Source: Deroplatys truncata (Eukaryota; Arthropoda; Insecta; Mantodea; Mantidae). Taken from it: a stretch of 64,000 bases of DNA. The stretch is taken from assembly GCA_030765065.1 (NCBI GenBank), contig CM060982.1:15001630-15065629 (forward strand), given 5' to 3'. Each line of letters starts with the position of its first letter. The stretch's first letter is position 1. The translations under genes and the position numbers were made by a program. The notes beneath the pieces were generated by a model. That model did no database searches, had not been told where the DNA came from, and saw only the letters and a list, made by a program, of their open reading frames with translations. Below are positions 32,460 to 44,751 of the stretch, piece after piece.

Positions 32460-33550
32460 AGAGCGAAGAAATTAATAGGGAAAGTAACAAATAATAAAAT
32501 ATAAACTAGCCGGAAATAGAAACTTAGCACAACCAAGAAAGATATGGTCAGAATAATCTTTGCTAAACACATAGGTAATAGTCTATATATGCCATACATG
32601 GTGTGGATGAAGACGATGATGATGTGGACATTTAGGGCATAGCTGGCCTGTGCGTCGTGTTTCTTTAAATGTTATCATAGTACAACGTTAAGGTATTCTA
32701 AGCAGCAAAGTTGAATAACGTAGTTTATCAGGGATAACAAAATGCCACTTTTCGGGGTGTTCGCGCGTTATCAACCTGAGATTAATAGACATCCGAGGAT
32801 GGAACTTCCATTGCATTGCATCGGATCTGGGTTCGTGTCTGGTAGCCTGCTTGTAACGGATATTCTGAAACACAGAGGTTGACTTCCTTTTGTAGGTGGT
32901 AATAGAATACGTATTAAGCTGGTGAAATATTTTATCGCTTACCTAAGATATAGAAAATATTACATTTGAAGGAATACTTTATACCGATATTTCAGTGCAA
33001 ATGCATTTTTAGGCTCCCCTTAACAAAAACGTAGTCTTTTGACCAAGTATGTTCGCGCACTTGTTTGTCTATCAGTCTGCGAACAGCATGTTAGTTAAAC
33101 GAAACGACACCTTATATGGAACGTCCTTCGTTATTCTTTGTTTTCTCAAAACTTCCTCAAACGATATTTATTAAAATATAATATGTAGGAGGTAGGGGAA
33201 TGATCGACAAAACATATCTTTCCAATTTTCTTAACGTAGCCTGTGTAATTCTATTTATTATACTAGCTTAGGAAACTTCTAGATCTCGTTAAAATATACA
33301 ATTTATGCCCAAAAATGTACTGATAATTCCCGAAATATTTGCTTTTGTTCCCTTGAATGTTCCAATCTTTTAACCAGTAGACATTGAAATGTCATAATAT
33401 CAAAACTAACGCGTTATACGTATACACCAGTGCAAGTCAACAAACTACATTTCCATTATTTAAGTTCATCTGAACTGTTTTTATACATTTAATTGTCATC
33501 TCACCCACCCGTAATCTAAACTGTAGTCACAAAATATATACTAAAACCAT
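32460..33550. other. No recognisable gene; short repeat similarity
   Basis: 32980-33200 shows blocks in common with the unclassified repeat at 13400-13520 (TATATGGAA...CTTCGTTATTCTTTG, ACGATATTTATT). Nothing else recognised. Confidence 0.35.
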
Positions 33551-33599
33551 GAGGCGTGTTTTTTAAGTAAGTATTGATAATTTTTTAAAAAAATAACCT

Positions 33600-34110
33600 A
33601 ACATTATTTTCCAAACACCTTATTATTAACCGTTATCTTCTACCTTGCATTACTTCTCCACTTCTCTAGTCAGCGCTGTTATTCAGGCACCTATCTTAAT
33701 GGGAAATTAGCTTTTTATGTTTTCGTCAAGGAATGATGCCGCCTGTGATGAAAGCCAAGCCAGCACTTCTTGTTTCGTATCATCGTCATTGAAATGTTCT
33801 CCACCAAGGAATTTCTTCAGATGAAGAAACAGATAAAAATTGCTTTCTGCCAAATCCGGCCTGTAACTAAATTGTTCCCAACCAAATGACGAAATTCGAT
33901 CTTGAGTTTGTTTCGCTGTGTGTGGCTAGGTAATGTCTCTCAATATTGTTTCCCCATAAACCTCATACAGTTTATGATGAATGTTTACTGACGCAATATT
34001 TCTCTCATTCAAAAACACCAACTGACTTCACAATCGGCGGGTCGTTCGATTGATTTAAACATTTCGAAACGCTCTAACAACAGGAAAACAGAAAGTGACG
34101 ATCGCTCACA
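33600..34110 (-). pseudogene. Mariner transposase, internally deleted
   Basis: The minus strand starts at an ATG near 34062 with the mariner N-terminal helix-turn-helix (MFKSIERPADCE, INCMRFMGKQY). At about 33930 it jumps directly to the C-terminal catalytic end (RPDLAESNFYLFLHLKKFLG, then GEHFNDDDTKQEVLAWLSSQ). Most of the first two catalytic Asp regions are missing, so this is a deletion derivative that could only move in trans. The third catalytic Asp (PDLA) is still visible. Confidence 0.75.
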
Positions 34111-34223
34111 GCTGCATCTAGCTTCCTAATGAATTGAGGAAATGGTCGCACGTGCTCACAATCGGGACTGCAGCGCCGTAGCGGAAAATATTACAACTGT
34201 ACCTCGTACTTGTAGGGAATATG

Positions 34224-34266
<43 letters not shown>

Positions 34267-34288
34267 ATTATTATTATTATTATTATTA
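34224..34288. repeat. ATT microsatellite
   Basis: About 20 ATT triplets with one interruption near 34262. Confidence 0.95.
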
Positions 34289-36740
34289 ACAGGAAGTAGG
34301 TAGGAAATAAGAGGAAGTAAGTAGGAGCTAGAGAAAGTTAAAGTTGGTCTGTTACATAAATACTAGTCAAGAAACTGCTGAAAAATGTACTTCTATATGT
34401 AAGCATTTAATTATGGCCTAGGAAAATCAACAGATTTTTTTGCGCTCCTCCATTTTAAATATAGCCCAAAAATAGACACGCGGACTTTTCCCACCAAATG
34501 TCACTTTCACATATATCCGTAACATGTTGCAGTATTCATATAAAAATTCACCCTTCTACGCTACTCAAGAGATTTTTTTTGCCCGGCGGTTCCAAATTGA
34601 AATTTTAATTATGTGAAACATTCCGAAGAAACACTCAAATTTTTAGCCTTGATAATGAAGTCTGGTGAAGCAAGAATAAGGAAATAGAAAGAAGGAAGGA
34701 AGGAAACAAAGAAAGGAAAGAAATAAAGAGAAAGACAGACGAGCAGACAGACAGACAGAAAGAAATATTGCAAACCTTCACTTGAGTAGGTGTAAACATG
34801 CAACATGGAATATTTGGAAAATGCTCACGTTAAGATAAGGTATATTTGGCGCAAGCTGCACGTTGTAATTAGTTGCATATTTTTTCTGCAGTAAATTTTT
34901 CGTTTGTGTCTTATAACTTCCTAGCCATATCGTAAAAAACTGTACAAAGTTAATCAATATGAAGGGGAATAAAAGATTGTTCACAGAAAATTCAGATACA
35001 GATATATTTAATTTATCACATTAATATGTCAAAACTTTGGGGGCTAGTCACAAAACTGAAAAACACTACAACTTCTCCATCCAAAAGTAAGTGGAGATTT
35101 TCTTCAAAATCCTCACCTGACACACTTAAACAGAGTGCGGTTCAAGTATGAAATTTGGTATCCTGGAATTTTTGCTTTAGAGTTACGCTGCGCGAACTCA
35201 ATATATATGCGCCCCACGTGCACATTTCCTTTATCTCTATTTACCCTTTAAAAATCATTTTTGACATAAACAAGTGCATTTCCAAATAAACTATTTTGGG
35301 CGAAAAAGTTCCTCTGCCAACTGCGCAAAGTGGTATATGAGATGCAAATGTGACTAAAATAAATATAAAACTCTTACAGAGATTTATAAAATATCTGTAA
35401 TTCATAGTTTTTCTGGTATAATATGATCTTCAAAACAAAAAGTTCATAATTGTAGGTCTAAAAACCTACCATTAAGTTAGATTTGCCTAAATCTGCAAGG
35501 TGAGTAGCAGCCATCTTATAATGAAATTATTCATTTATGAATATATTAAAAAATTGAAGCTGTTTAAATTAAGAAACACTGTTTTTGAGGTGGTATTTAT
35601 CAGTTCTGTTAGTGAGAAAGTTATTGGATTAAATCCATTTTCAACGTGAAAATTGTGCAAACACGCAAATTTGATATTGATGGAAGTTTAAAAAGGTGGA
35701 CCATCATATCATACAAACGAGTCGTTTCTTTTCATCTAGTCAAATAGAAAATTATGGAAATCGATCCAGAAAGTTCCTCGTCAGTAGTGCAAAATTGCGA
35801 GGATTAGACAAGTGGCCAAGGTTAAACAAGAAAAGCTTATAGGGGACGGATCTAATTTACATGTCGCCACCCCTTCTTGGCTGTAAGAGAAATAAAACAC
35901 CTTCATTAGGTTTTATATACTTCATAAGGCACATTTTCGTTTATACCGAAAAGGATATATTAGTTTATTCGAGGTTATTATTGTCGTTTCTATCATTATT
36001 CACAAGCGACAGATCTCATAGAAAACAAGTGATTACGAAGTCAACATTCTCTGTAATTGTGGACACTTATAGCAACTTTTCCCAAGATTTTACTTGCATT
36101 AACTCGACAGATTTATGATAAACATACATGGGAATTAAACCTCGTACCTTTTAATAAAACCAATTAAAATGTTTCTCTGCGATCAGAGTGAGTTGGCGCA
36201 ACTTTTTTCAAGATTCTACTTGAATTATTCCCAGAGATTTAAAATGTTGAACATTCTAGAGAACAGTGCCAATTGTTTTGAATAAAACTCATTACTAAAA
36301 TGATTCTTTGTAATTAGATACAGTAGTTCCGGAGTAAGTATACCCTTAAACATACACAGGTATCAACTAGATAGATTTAAATAACGTGTGTTATTGTAGT
36401 TATTTTTTGTAATTACTGAAACGCATCTAATTTTTCCACATCACTTGGAATAATTGTTATTTGAGGAATACTTATTATGTTAAAGATTCACGGGTATCGC
36501 AATCGGCACATTTAATAAAATACTTTATTAAAACGATTACTTTTAATTCAGGAAGCTCGTGGTATTTTTCCCTCGTAGGTAGTTGCATAAGCTGAGGAGT
36601 CATTATTACTTTAAACATACACAGGAATCGAATTCCATACTTTTGAACAAAAATCAAACGCAGTGCTTCTAAATAAATCGAAATTACGATTGCGAACGCA
36701 CTGCAAAATTAGCAATTAAAGTGGCGTTCTCAGTTAAAAA
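34289..36740. other. No recognisable gene; weak repeats
   Basis: A purine-rich GAAA/GGAA/CAGA tract lies at 34677-34768. From 35990 to 36650 a loose tandem pattern recurs (TAAACATACA followed by GG-A-TC/TTAA at about 36119, 36349 and 36610; TTTTC-AAGATTTTACTTG at 36080 and 36208). The frames at 34609-34984 and 35861-36118 show no known domain. Confidence 0.35.
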
Positions 36741-36742
36741 TA

Positions 36743-37443
36743 CAATAGGCTCTCGTTTATTCCACCTTCGATTATCTGACATTCAGCAACATCCGACGTC
36801 CCCCAGAAAAGAAATTAAGTATCAAAACATAGAAGCAGCTGCTAAGCGATGATTACAGTATGGAAACTGAGAGCACAGATGAAATAAAAGAAATCGTTTA
36901 TACTGTATTTATTGTCACGTATCCCTGGATTTGAGGATGTGTCTTTGTAAACAAATCAAAGTTTGGAAGAACGATAATGATGAGTATATAATAACTAATG
37001 AGCAAGCTGTCGCGATAACAAACAAATTGATCCAAATCGAACAGCAGCTAGCCGAGTTAAAACTCTAGAAACACATTGAGCAATAAGAAGAAGCTACAGG
37101 AACCGACATAATGATGCTGCAAAGATTGCAAGACTAGACAGTGAGGAAACTGCACTCGTCAATAAACCATACTACTAAAAAAGTTTTCTTTCAATTATCA
37201 CAGAACTGTACTTTTTAAGTGTCTGTATTTAACTTCAGACAATTCCGTAATTATAAGTTATTTTTTTCTGTTGTATTGCTGTAAAACATTATTAGGTTCG
37301 TAATGTGTAAAACTATAACAAGGCTAATTTACAGCATAGTTTGACGGTTAATAGGCTTTTTCTTCATACCTCCCTATTTTCGACATTTTCGCTTATCCGA
37401 CGTTCTGCTGATACTTTTATGTCGGGTAAGCAAGATTCTACTG
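36743..37443 (+). mobile_element. pogo/Tigger-type DNA transposon remnant
   Basis: A 701-bp element with imperfect inverted ends (CAATAGGCTCTCGTTTATTC against the complement of the right end, CAGTAGAATCTTGCTTACCC), flanked by TA at 36741-36742 and 37444-37445. The ends and the GTCGGATAAG-like motif inside them are typical of the pogo/Tigger group. The interior keeps a decayed transposase C-terminus, best seen as TGTDIMMLQRLQD before a stop at about 37137. The DDE core has been deleted. Confidence 0.7.
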
Positions 37444-37445
37444 TA

Positions 37446-38760
37446 AATAAAACTTTCTAAGCATATCCTCCATTGAGCTAATGGATTTAAGTAGTTTATT
37501 GATGTGGTATTAGCTTTCAGAAGAGAAAAACATTATAATACAATCACACCAATGATAACTTACCCTTGAACCATAGCATGCAGTAAGTTGCAAGTTATTT
37601 TGGGGCTTCTCTGTACATGTAGCGCGAGGTCATATGTCACATGCATACAATTTTTATGGAAGAATTATTCAAAACATATAAAAATTATTCAAAATATGAC
37701 ACTCGCGTCCATAATCAGCAGTCTGTTAGCTAACACATCAATCAACTTCCTTTCAATGCACAGGCGACTTCTTTTGACATATAAATCACCCTTTCATCTT
37801 CAAGTTGAGAAGTGTAAAAAAAAAATTGTTTGCAGAATTAAGCACACCTAAAATACGAGAAAAATCTCATGGACCAATTACGACAAAGCTAGGATATTTT
37901 AGAACTACATCGTTGGACTATCAAACATGGAGGAGAAGGGAGATGCCAAGAAAGGGATGGTGACATGCAAATTAAACCCGTACTCAGAACTATTCGTATT
38001 TGAGCCACGCGTTATGATGTAGATCCCATTTCTATATACTCGTGTTTTCACTGCTGCCTTTGTGTGTTTTTTCTTTTTCTTCTTCCCTTTTCTTTGATCT
38101 TTCATATACCCTTTTAGTAAAGGCAGAGATAAACATTACAAGTCCAGGAGTACCAACTATTTGTGCTAAACCTACTTTTCATGTTACAAATGTTACAACA
38201 TCCACTAAATTTGAGTTCCAGAATTTCCGATACTTTGAGAAGGGTTTTGTTTATTTATTTATTTTTATTCTTAATATATGCTATTGTAGTGATACTTTCA
38301 CCCTTACGTCCAACGCGTTTCATATTTTCTTCTATGAAATACACGAGTTAATAAAGCTGCCTTCTTTATACCTAATCCACGTTGGTTGTATTTACTTCAC
38401 TCCGGTTAACCACTGACTACGTTAGAGCATAAGCTTTCACTTCAGATAACTTAAAATGTTTAACATGTTGGGTTTAGTGGAAGCGAGCTGTGGGCATGTC
38501 GCTGATAAAGTGGAGTAGGAACAACCATAACATTATTAATCGTACTCTCAATGTAATCGTCTTTTTATGCAGAATACGTCATAGGTAATCGGGGGTGGGG
38601 AAGACGAAGGTAGTGATGAAATGGATGAGACGGAAGTTGGGGAGGCAGCACACAGTTTGAGTTGGATAGAACTATCGGGGCATAGAGTTTATAAAGAATA
38701 AGGAAAACAGTCATTAGCCATAACGTTAAGAAAAACACTGACAGGATTTAAATGTTGTTT
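37446..38760. other. No recognisable gene
   Basis: Possible intron or promoter sequence upstream of the CUB exon. Frames at 37588-37851 and 38042-38416 are hydrophobic or Cys/Phe-rich, open by chance in AT-rich DNA, and carry no known motif. The exon acceptor tract TGTTGTTTTGCAG ends at 38765. Confidence 0.35.
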
Positions 38761-38766
38761 TGCAGG

Positions 38767-38979
38767 ATGAACCTGGGTCTGGCCTTAGGATGTTTATTGT
38801 CCTTGCTCATAGGACCAACATTGCAGATTTGTGATTACGAGCAAGAAGTAGTTCCAGGTCAAAAATACTACTTGTACCTGCCTTCAGATTATACAGCAGA
38901 AGAAACATGTTGGTGGAGAGCGGTTGCACCACAAAACTCGAAGATAAAACTTGAATGTTTTAACTTTTCTGTACCTTCG
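38767..38979 (+). CDS. First coding exon of a secreted CUB-domain protein (possible serine protease)
   Basis: A polypyrimidine-type acceptor (TGTTGTTTTGCAG) is followed almost at once by an ATG at 38767. The first 20 residues form a clear signal peptide (MNLGLALGCLLSLLIGPTLQ). The first half of a CUB domain follows: the first Cys in ICDYEQ, a PGQKYYLYLP strand, EETCWWRAVAPQNSKI and LECFNFSVP. The exon ends at a consensus donor (TCG|GTGAGT) at 38980, after 71 codons in phase 0. Secreted arthropod proteins with one N-terminal CUB domain before a trypsin-like domain have this layout, but no protease domain is visible in the window. A shorter exon beginning at an upstream ATG (38752) would destroy the acceptor, so I prefer 38767. 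Confidence 0.65.
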
Positions 38980-39792
38980 GTGAGTGTTCTTACCTTTAGC
39001 TTTAAAGTGCATATGATGTTTAAAATGCCGACGAGTAAAAGAAATATCTCTTTAATCATTTGCAAATCCTTCGTCTTACCCATCATTACGCAGAACACAG
39101 GTTCAAAACTCCAGGTTTGGTAAGGCAAGCGTTTTAAGTCGTTTTATAAACAAGGTTAAAAGTCTCGCACCGCCTAAACGACATCTGGATCATAAGTTTG
39201 AATTAAACGAAGCTTGCTTGTGAGGATTACCACACCCTGGAGAAGAAATAAAGATCTTAAAGACTTCTTTTCCTTCCAGCTTAGCAGGAAGTGACCCCAT
39301 CCCTCTTAATTCAAATCTCAGAACACCAGGGAGAGTCTTTTGTATTCATTTTAAAAGCATTACAAAGCACGTTCAGACCTTGAAATCCCAGCTTTTATCA
39401 CCAATAAAGTAAGCTTACGATACATTAAGGACTAAGGACTGTCCTGTTTTATATGTTGAAAATACAGTTCTTCCAATGTAATCTCAAAAGAGATACAAAA
39501 CATCCCTGCTTACTTGTGACAACCTTTAACACAAATGCTAGGTGTGCCAAATGGGGACATATGTGTGGATAAGAACAGAGAAAAGACAAATAAATGCCAC
39601 AAGTGGTTGAAACAACGGAGAAATTTGGGTTGATTTTTTGGTTCGAACTGTTGATCAATGTCTCAGAACCATTGATTTCATTTATTACATTTCATACCAT
39701 ATGCTATATTTATTTGTTTCTTAGAAATAAATGTTCTTTCCTATACACACGAAAGTATGTGTCCAAATAAATACTTTATTATATGTGCATTT

Positions 39793-39885
39793 TAGTGGTG
39801 ATCATTTAAGGCCCCCATCAGAGTTTCAGCGTGTCAGAAAATATGCATCCACAGTTGATTCTTCTGCACAAATTATTGTTGCTGT
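39793..39885 (+). CDS. Candidate second CUB exon
   Basis: After an acceptor-like TGTGCATTTTAG comes a segment that fits the second half of a CUB domain: a SGD-like turn, a variable loop, then ASTVDSSAQIIVAV, and a good donor (GTA|GTAAGG) near 39886. The reading frame that gives this peptide extends upstream into YVHFSGD, also CUB-like. The splice phase does not fit cleanly to the phase-0 donor at 38980, so either the boundaries are wrong or another exon lies between. Confidence 0.3.
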
Positions 39886-39899
39886 AGTAAGGGAATATA

Positions 39900-42300
39900 A
39901 AAAGTTTATAGTAGCGCAGCTATGTAAGCATATGACACAGAAATGGAAACAACCAGGCATAGAAAGAATTAAAAATAGTTTGTACATTTGCCACATCGCA
40001 AATAAATAATTGATACTAAACTCTAATTTGCTTTTATTTGTCACACTAGCTGGCTTACCTGAGGTTGCACGATTGCCATTTTGAATATCGGATGAAGAAT
40101 TAATCCATTTAATTTATGGTCCCCGCACTCTTTATGAAATTATTTTATAATGATATAGAAGAACTTTTATGCGGAATAATTCCATTTTGCTCATTAGAAT
40201 TGTAATTTTGTAAATCACAAGATGCTCGTAATAATGGGCCATAAATCCCCCAATATTAAGATAAATAGTAGTAAAATACTGCACATATTGTGTTTTTCAA
40301 CTCAGTAACCTCTCACAATAAATTGCTCAAATTCTCGAAGTGCTGCAAGGCCTACATGTACCTTCTAGCGGTGAAATAATTGTTCAAGAGGGGCAAATTT
40401 GCCGGATAAGAATACTCTGTCAGCCCACTTAAGTCACAAGCTTAAAAACTGTGCAGTTGGATTATGGGCTTTACCCTGGGGAAATGTATAGTTTTCTCTG
40501 CTTATGTTTAGTGTACACTGATAATAAACTTATTTCCAGATTCACGAAATACAGCAGAACGTATATACATAAGGCTTCTTTATAAGCTTCTGGCATCCAA
40601 ATATACATTTTTAGAATTATAATAAACATTTTCCAGATATTTTTATTACTCTGCAGTACCACATCCGTAGTATTTGATAAAACGCCTGTTACAGAAGTAA
40701 CTATCAATTACATATTGTACCGTCATAATTAGGGTCCCATTGTTATTAATTTTACTCTGGTGACCATCTGTTTATATTGCTTGAAATAAAATATAGTTGG
40801 ATTTTGTATTTACACATATTCCTTGTGGGGTAACAGTGAACTAACGGATCAAGATATATTCTATTATGATACGAAAATATTTCTGTTGTAACATACAAGT
40901 GTTTTTATTCCTTTAGTGTTATTACTGAGCTGAAATTATAAGTTATATTATAGTCCGTGTCGTCAGGAAGAGTAGGATTTTCAATGGCAATTATTTTATC
41001 AAAATTGGTTGAGTAGATTCCAGGACTACGCTATATATGCAGGTTATTAATAATCTACATCGAAATATTTTCAGAAAATGTGAAGGTGTCTTAATGAAGT
41101 AATATGAGATAGGAGATGTATGGCCTGTCGGTTCAAATATCGAAGCTACGGCTACAAGTTTCTAAATTGCCAGTACGCCACGTTTTCGATGAGCGATCAC
41201 CACCCACCATGAAATGTTACCAGTCAAGATGTCCTGTTAAACCAGCAAGGTGAACCGACAAACAGTAACCCGCAGTGATGACAGTTCGCCGAGAAGAACC
41301 CACTCCAAATGCATTATTTCGGTCAGGTGCGCACGAAGAAAACTACCTATGCACAAGTGAAGCCAGAGCAAGGTCGCTAGACGCACTTCCACCCTGGAAG
41401 CACCAATGGCACGTACACTTTGCATACCCAGCGTATCCGGAGGTCCAGATACTCGTAGATTTTAAAGTGAAGAAACCCTTGATACAGTCCCTCATAACAG
41501 AACCTGGGGCCACGATTCGAAAGAATGAGTCGCGTACGCATTGCTTTTTTCATCCCTAGACAGTGGAGGGCGGAGCCACAGGCTTGTGGTCAGGGCGCCT
41601 ATCAACAAAGCAGCAGGCGACCGACCGGTTCTTGACTTCTACTTCTACATTGCTATTTTATCGTCATTACTCTATATCATTAGTAAACTGCATCGATAGA
41701 AACTTAGTTTAAGATATGATACTTTTCTATAAACATTCACTTACTTGTTCTTATAATTTGAAGGGGGATGAAGGAAGAAAGAACTGTGCTTTTACCAAAG
41801 GGGATTTATGGAATTGAAATATGTCAAACGATACGTTTGCTAATATAATTACGGATAATAATCGATGCTAAGTTTTTTGTTTTAGCAAGTGTTACAACTA
41901 AATTGTGTTTAAGCACGTATCAAATTAACTTATAATGATCATATTGACTCTTCGCTCTTGACAAACGAATGTTATCAACAAACCGTATGGCAGTTAGGTC
42001 GGTAGTAATGAAAAAAGTCTAAAAGCATTCTACTCCAGCGTTTAATCGCACCCTGAACAGGTTCATAACAGCATTTTTGTCCTTTTAAGCTTGCACCAGT
42101 GGAAATAATATGAGCTATACAACAGACATAAGAAATGGTTTGCTTATATTTGCTTATAATCAGCTGTTCAAGTACAAATGAATATTGGTTCATGCCTGTA
42201 AAACGAGAGAGCTTCAGTTAACTAAACTGAATTGTTGAACTAAACAATTCAATCGTATGCATTTCGAATATTGTAAAACTCCGCAGATCTGAAACAAGCT
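39900..42300. other. No recognisable gene, possible intron
   Basis: Only short chance frames. A SINE-like fragment at 41120-41270 has TCGGTTCAAATATCG and CACCACCCACCATG. The 94-codon frame at 41275-41559 carries no known motif. Confidence 0.3.
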
Positions 42301-42324
42301 TCATCATTTAGATAGAATCCGGAA

Positions 42325-42405
42325 AAAAGGAACATATGTTGGTATTTGAACTTCCGTACTTCAGCTTTAGTAGTCCGCGCTCTACCAAAGAGCTGCTACG
42401 GTATT
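42325..42405 (-). repeat. tRNA-like SINE head
   Basis: Minus strand: CAGCTCTTTGGTAGAGCGCG (A box) and GGAAGTTCAAATACCAAC (B box) at normal tRNA spacing. The acceptor stem does not pair, so it is a SINE or tRNA relic. Confidence 0.45.
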
Positions 42406-43010
42406 GATTTCTGGACTTTCACATTAATGCATTTGACGTTGGAAGACTTGCTTTTATGATTTCTTGGGTGTTTGAAACATCCGAATGTCTCCTTTCCAAA
42501 AATAAATACATCTACAAGGATGGCCGGGGACGCATGAACGAATATTTGGGATGTCCCCAAATTTCCACCCTACCTTACTTCTGTATAGTACGATTTTAGA
42601 AGAATATCACCCAATTATGCTCTATAATGCTTGTTCTCAGTGAAATTAAGGAAACAACATACTTTACGCTTTCGTTCAACCAGAAACGATTTATCCTAGC
42701 CTTTAATGCATCCTTACTCTTCGGAGAATATGAATGAAACATAATTAAAGGTCATAAAGCTTCTGCTCCAGGCAAGAACTGAACCCGGAATCCTAATTTC
42801 ATTAGTCAACATTCTAACCATTACTCCAAGGAAGTAACCACACTAAATATTAAATGCCTTGTGGTTTGTGAGAAATGGGGCATGTTAAGCGATGTACGCG
42901 GACAGAACTGGAAGCCCACACTACTCCAAAAGCTTCTTACACCATGCCCATAGACAAGTGCAGTAACCAGAGGCCACATTGTGGGAATGATGCCACACAG
43001 TGAAAAAGAA
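42406..43010. other. No recognisable gene
   Basis: 42770-42850 contains a weak tRNA-like complement (AAGAACTGAACCCGGAATCC, CATTACTCCAAGGAAGTAAC), perhaps another old SINE. Nothing else recognised. Confidence 0.3.
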
Positions 43011-43011
43011 T

Positions 43012-43290
43012 GAAATTGAGTTTTACTTTCGGAAGCCTTTTATTTGCTATAGTTCTTAGCGTCACGTTCGATATTGTGCATGAGGGACCGGAACTTTTGC
43101 TTCGAGGCCTCTTTATCAGGCTTGATACGTGTCGCAAATCTACGATACAGGAATACCGACTTTATTTCCCTTCCGAAGGAAACCACGCTAAAAGTTTGTA
43201 GCGCCCGAAAAAATGCATCACCCTCCGCCGGGTTTGACCCTTCGACCTCAAGAACTAGAGGCTTAGCATAGTACCCCTAGACAATGAGGA
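43012..43290 (-). repeat. SINE family 1, copy 1
   Basis: Sense strand is minus. Head: tRNA-like with the B box region GGTCGAAGGGTCAAACCCGG. Body: CCTTCGGAAGGGAAATAAAG, then GCGACACGTATCAAGCCTGA. Tail: TAAAACTCAATT. About 280 bp. Same family as 47166, 50765, 52346, 53033, 57502 and 61565. Confidence 0.75.
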
Positions 43291-43319
43291 CGACAGGCCG
43301 TACAGTGACCCAAATTTGC

Positions 43320-44210
43320 CAAGCATTAAGCATGCAGAAGAGACTGCGATTATTGACGAAAAGATTTCAGGAGGAGGGTAAAGAGGGCCTTAAGACAAAC
43401 CAAAAGTAAGAAAGGCCAAAGAAGGCTGCGGAAGAGGACCACAGAACTAATCTAAAGGTCCAAAATCATAATTAATTCCTTCCAGCGACAAGAATAACAA
43501 GAGGCCTAAATCCCCCATTGGATGCTGAGACTGTCCGTTGACGATCCATGCTGCTGCCATCCGACATCGCAGAACTGCTAGAAAAGGTGCCCTTAAGCAA
43601 GAATACAGGAAGCTCGCGTGGCTTTCTGACTCCAGCATCAGCCAGCAAGTCAGGACTTCTGAGTGTTTTTGTAGACGAGGATGGAGACTGTCTATGTAGC
43701 AACCTGACAACGCTTTCTTAGACCTAAACACGTTGTTGGCACTGCAGGAATGGCAGGATCAGCTTAGCTGTATGAAGTTGGATGAGCACCGTTGGAGTAG
43801 GGGAGCTTGTTGACGTCTCCTCTAACATGGACTTCCAGGTGTATGTTGCAGTCCTGGAAGAATCCATGCTCCCAACGGTGCGCTCTATCTACCAGAAGAG
43901 GAAATGTCTATGATATATTTCATACACGAAAACAACTGTGTGCACACATCCCAGACCACAGAGGCTTGGCTCATCAGCACCCAGAAATTTCGGCTCTGGA
44001 ATGGCCTGCAGGTCTCGGGTCTTAATACAGCTGAGAACGTCTGGGCATTAGTGGTTCCGGGCTAGAGACAACGTCAAAAACGCTCCAAAGAGACACTGAG
44101 AGAACGTGTCTAGGAAGTCTGGGAGAGTATGAGACTGCCTCAAATCGGCAGCCCTTTGGTTTCCTCAGTGCCTCGGAGACTAAATGACGTCATTGAAGAT
44201 CAAGGCTAGT
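43320..44210 (+). pseudogene. Tc1-like transposase, decayed
   Basis: The N-terminal HTH/linker region is recognisable in pieces (SGRP-like PKKAAEEDHRT, ITRGLNPPLDAETVR). The catalytic half is clearest at 43840-44210: YFIHENNCVHTS at the position of the second catalytic Asp, here written His-Glu-Asn, then GLNTAENVWAL for the third (Asp-to-Asn change, Glu kept) and VPRRLNDVIEDQG at the C-terminus. Several frame changes and a stop after WALVVPG make it non-functional. No inverted termini were found. Confidence 0.7.
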
Positions 44211-44218
44211 TGTCTTCC

Positions 44219-44751
44219 TATTAAAGAAATAAAAAATTAAGTCACCCCCCCAAAATTGCAGTATTGGTATTGTTATTATTGTTGTTGCATATTCAGTGGA
44301 TTTGTTAAGGAAAATATGTTTAATTTCAATAATATATACAATTATATAGTTTCGGGTTACTAGAGATATTAAAGTGATATCCACATTGTAAATCTTATAT
44401 TTGATACAGTCTACACTGTGTAAGCTCGTGCAGTGAAAAGAAATGTTAAACGTTATAAATGAATGGAAAGTTTAATTTTTATTTAATTCACAATTATGAT
44501 GAAAGTGCTAATAATAATAATAATGATAATAATAACTTTATTATATTATGGAAAACATTCCAGATCAATGCCGGGATTCAAATCATAGATATTTGACTTT
44601 CTATGGCGACAATTTGCCATTTAGCTCTCATGGTTGCCTGCCGTCAGCACCATCGGAATCTAATGTTTCTAATTGTATTTCTAATCTTTGTCTACACACC
44701 AATAAATTCTTTCCACTTTTCCAAGAAGGGGCTGCCAAGTGTCACAAAGTA
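44219..44751. other. No recognisable gene; short AAT repeat
   Basis: A short AAT-type microsatellite lies at 44509-44535. The overlapping frames at 44548-44800 run into the mariner terminus and are not supported. Confidence 0.4.
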
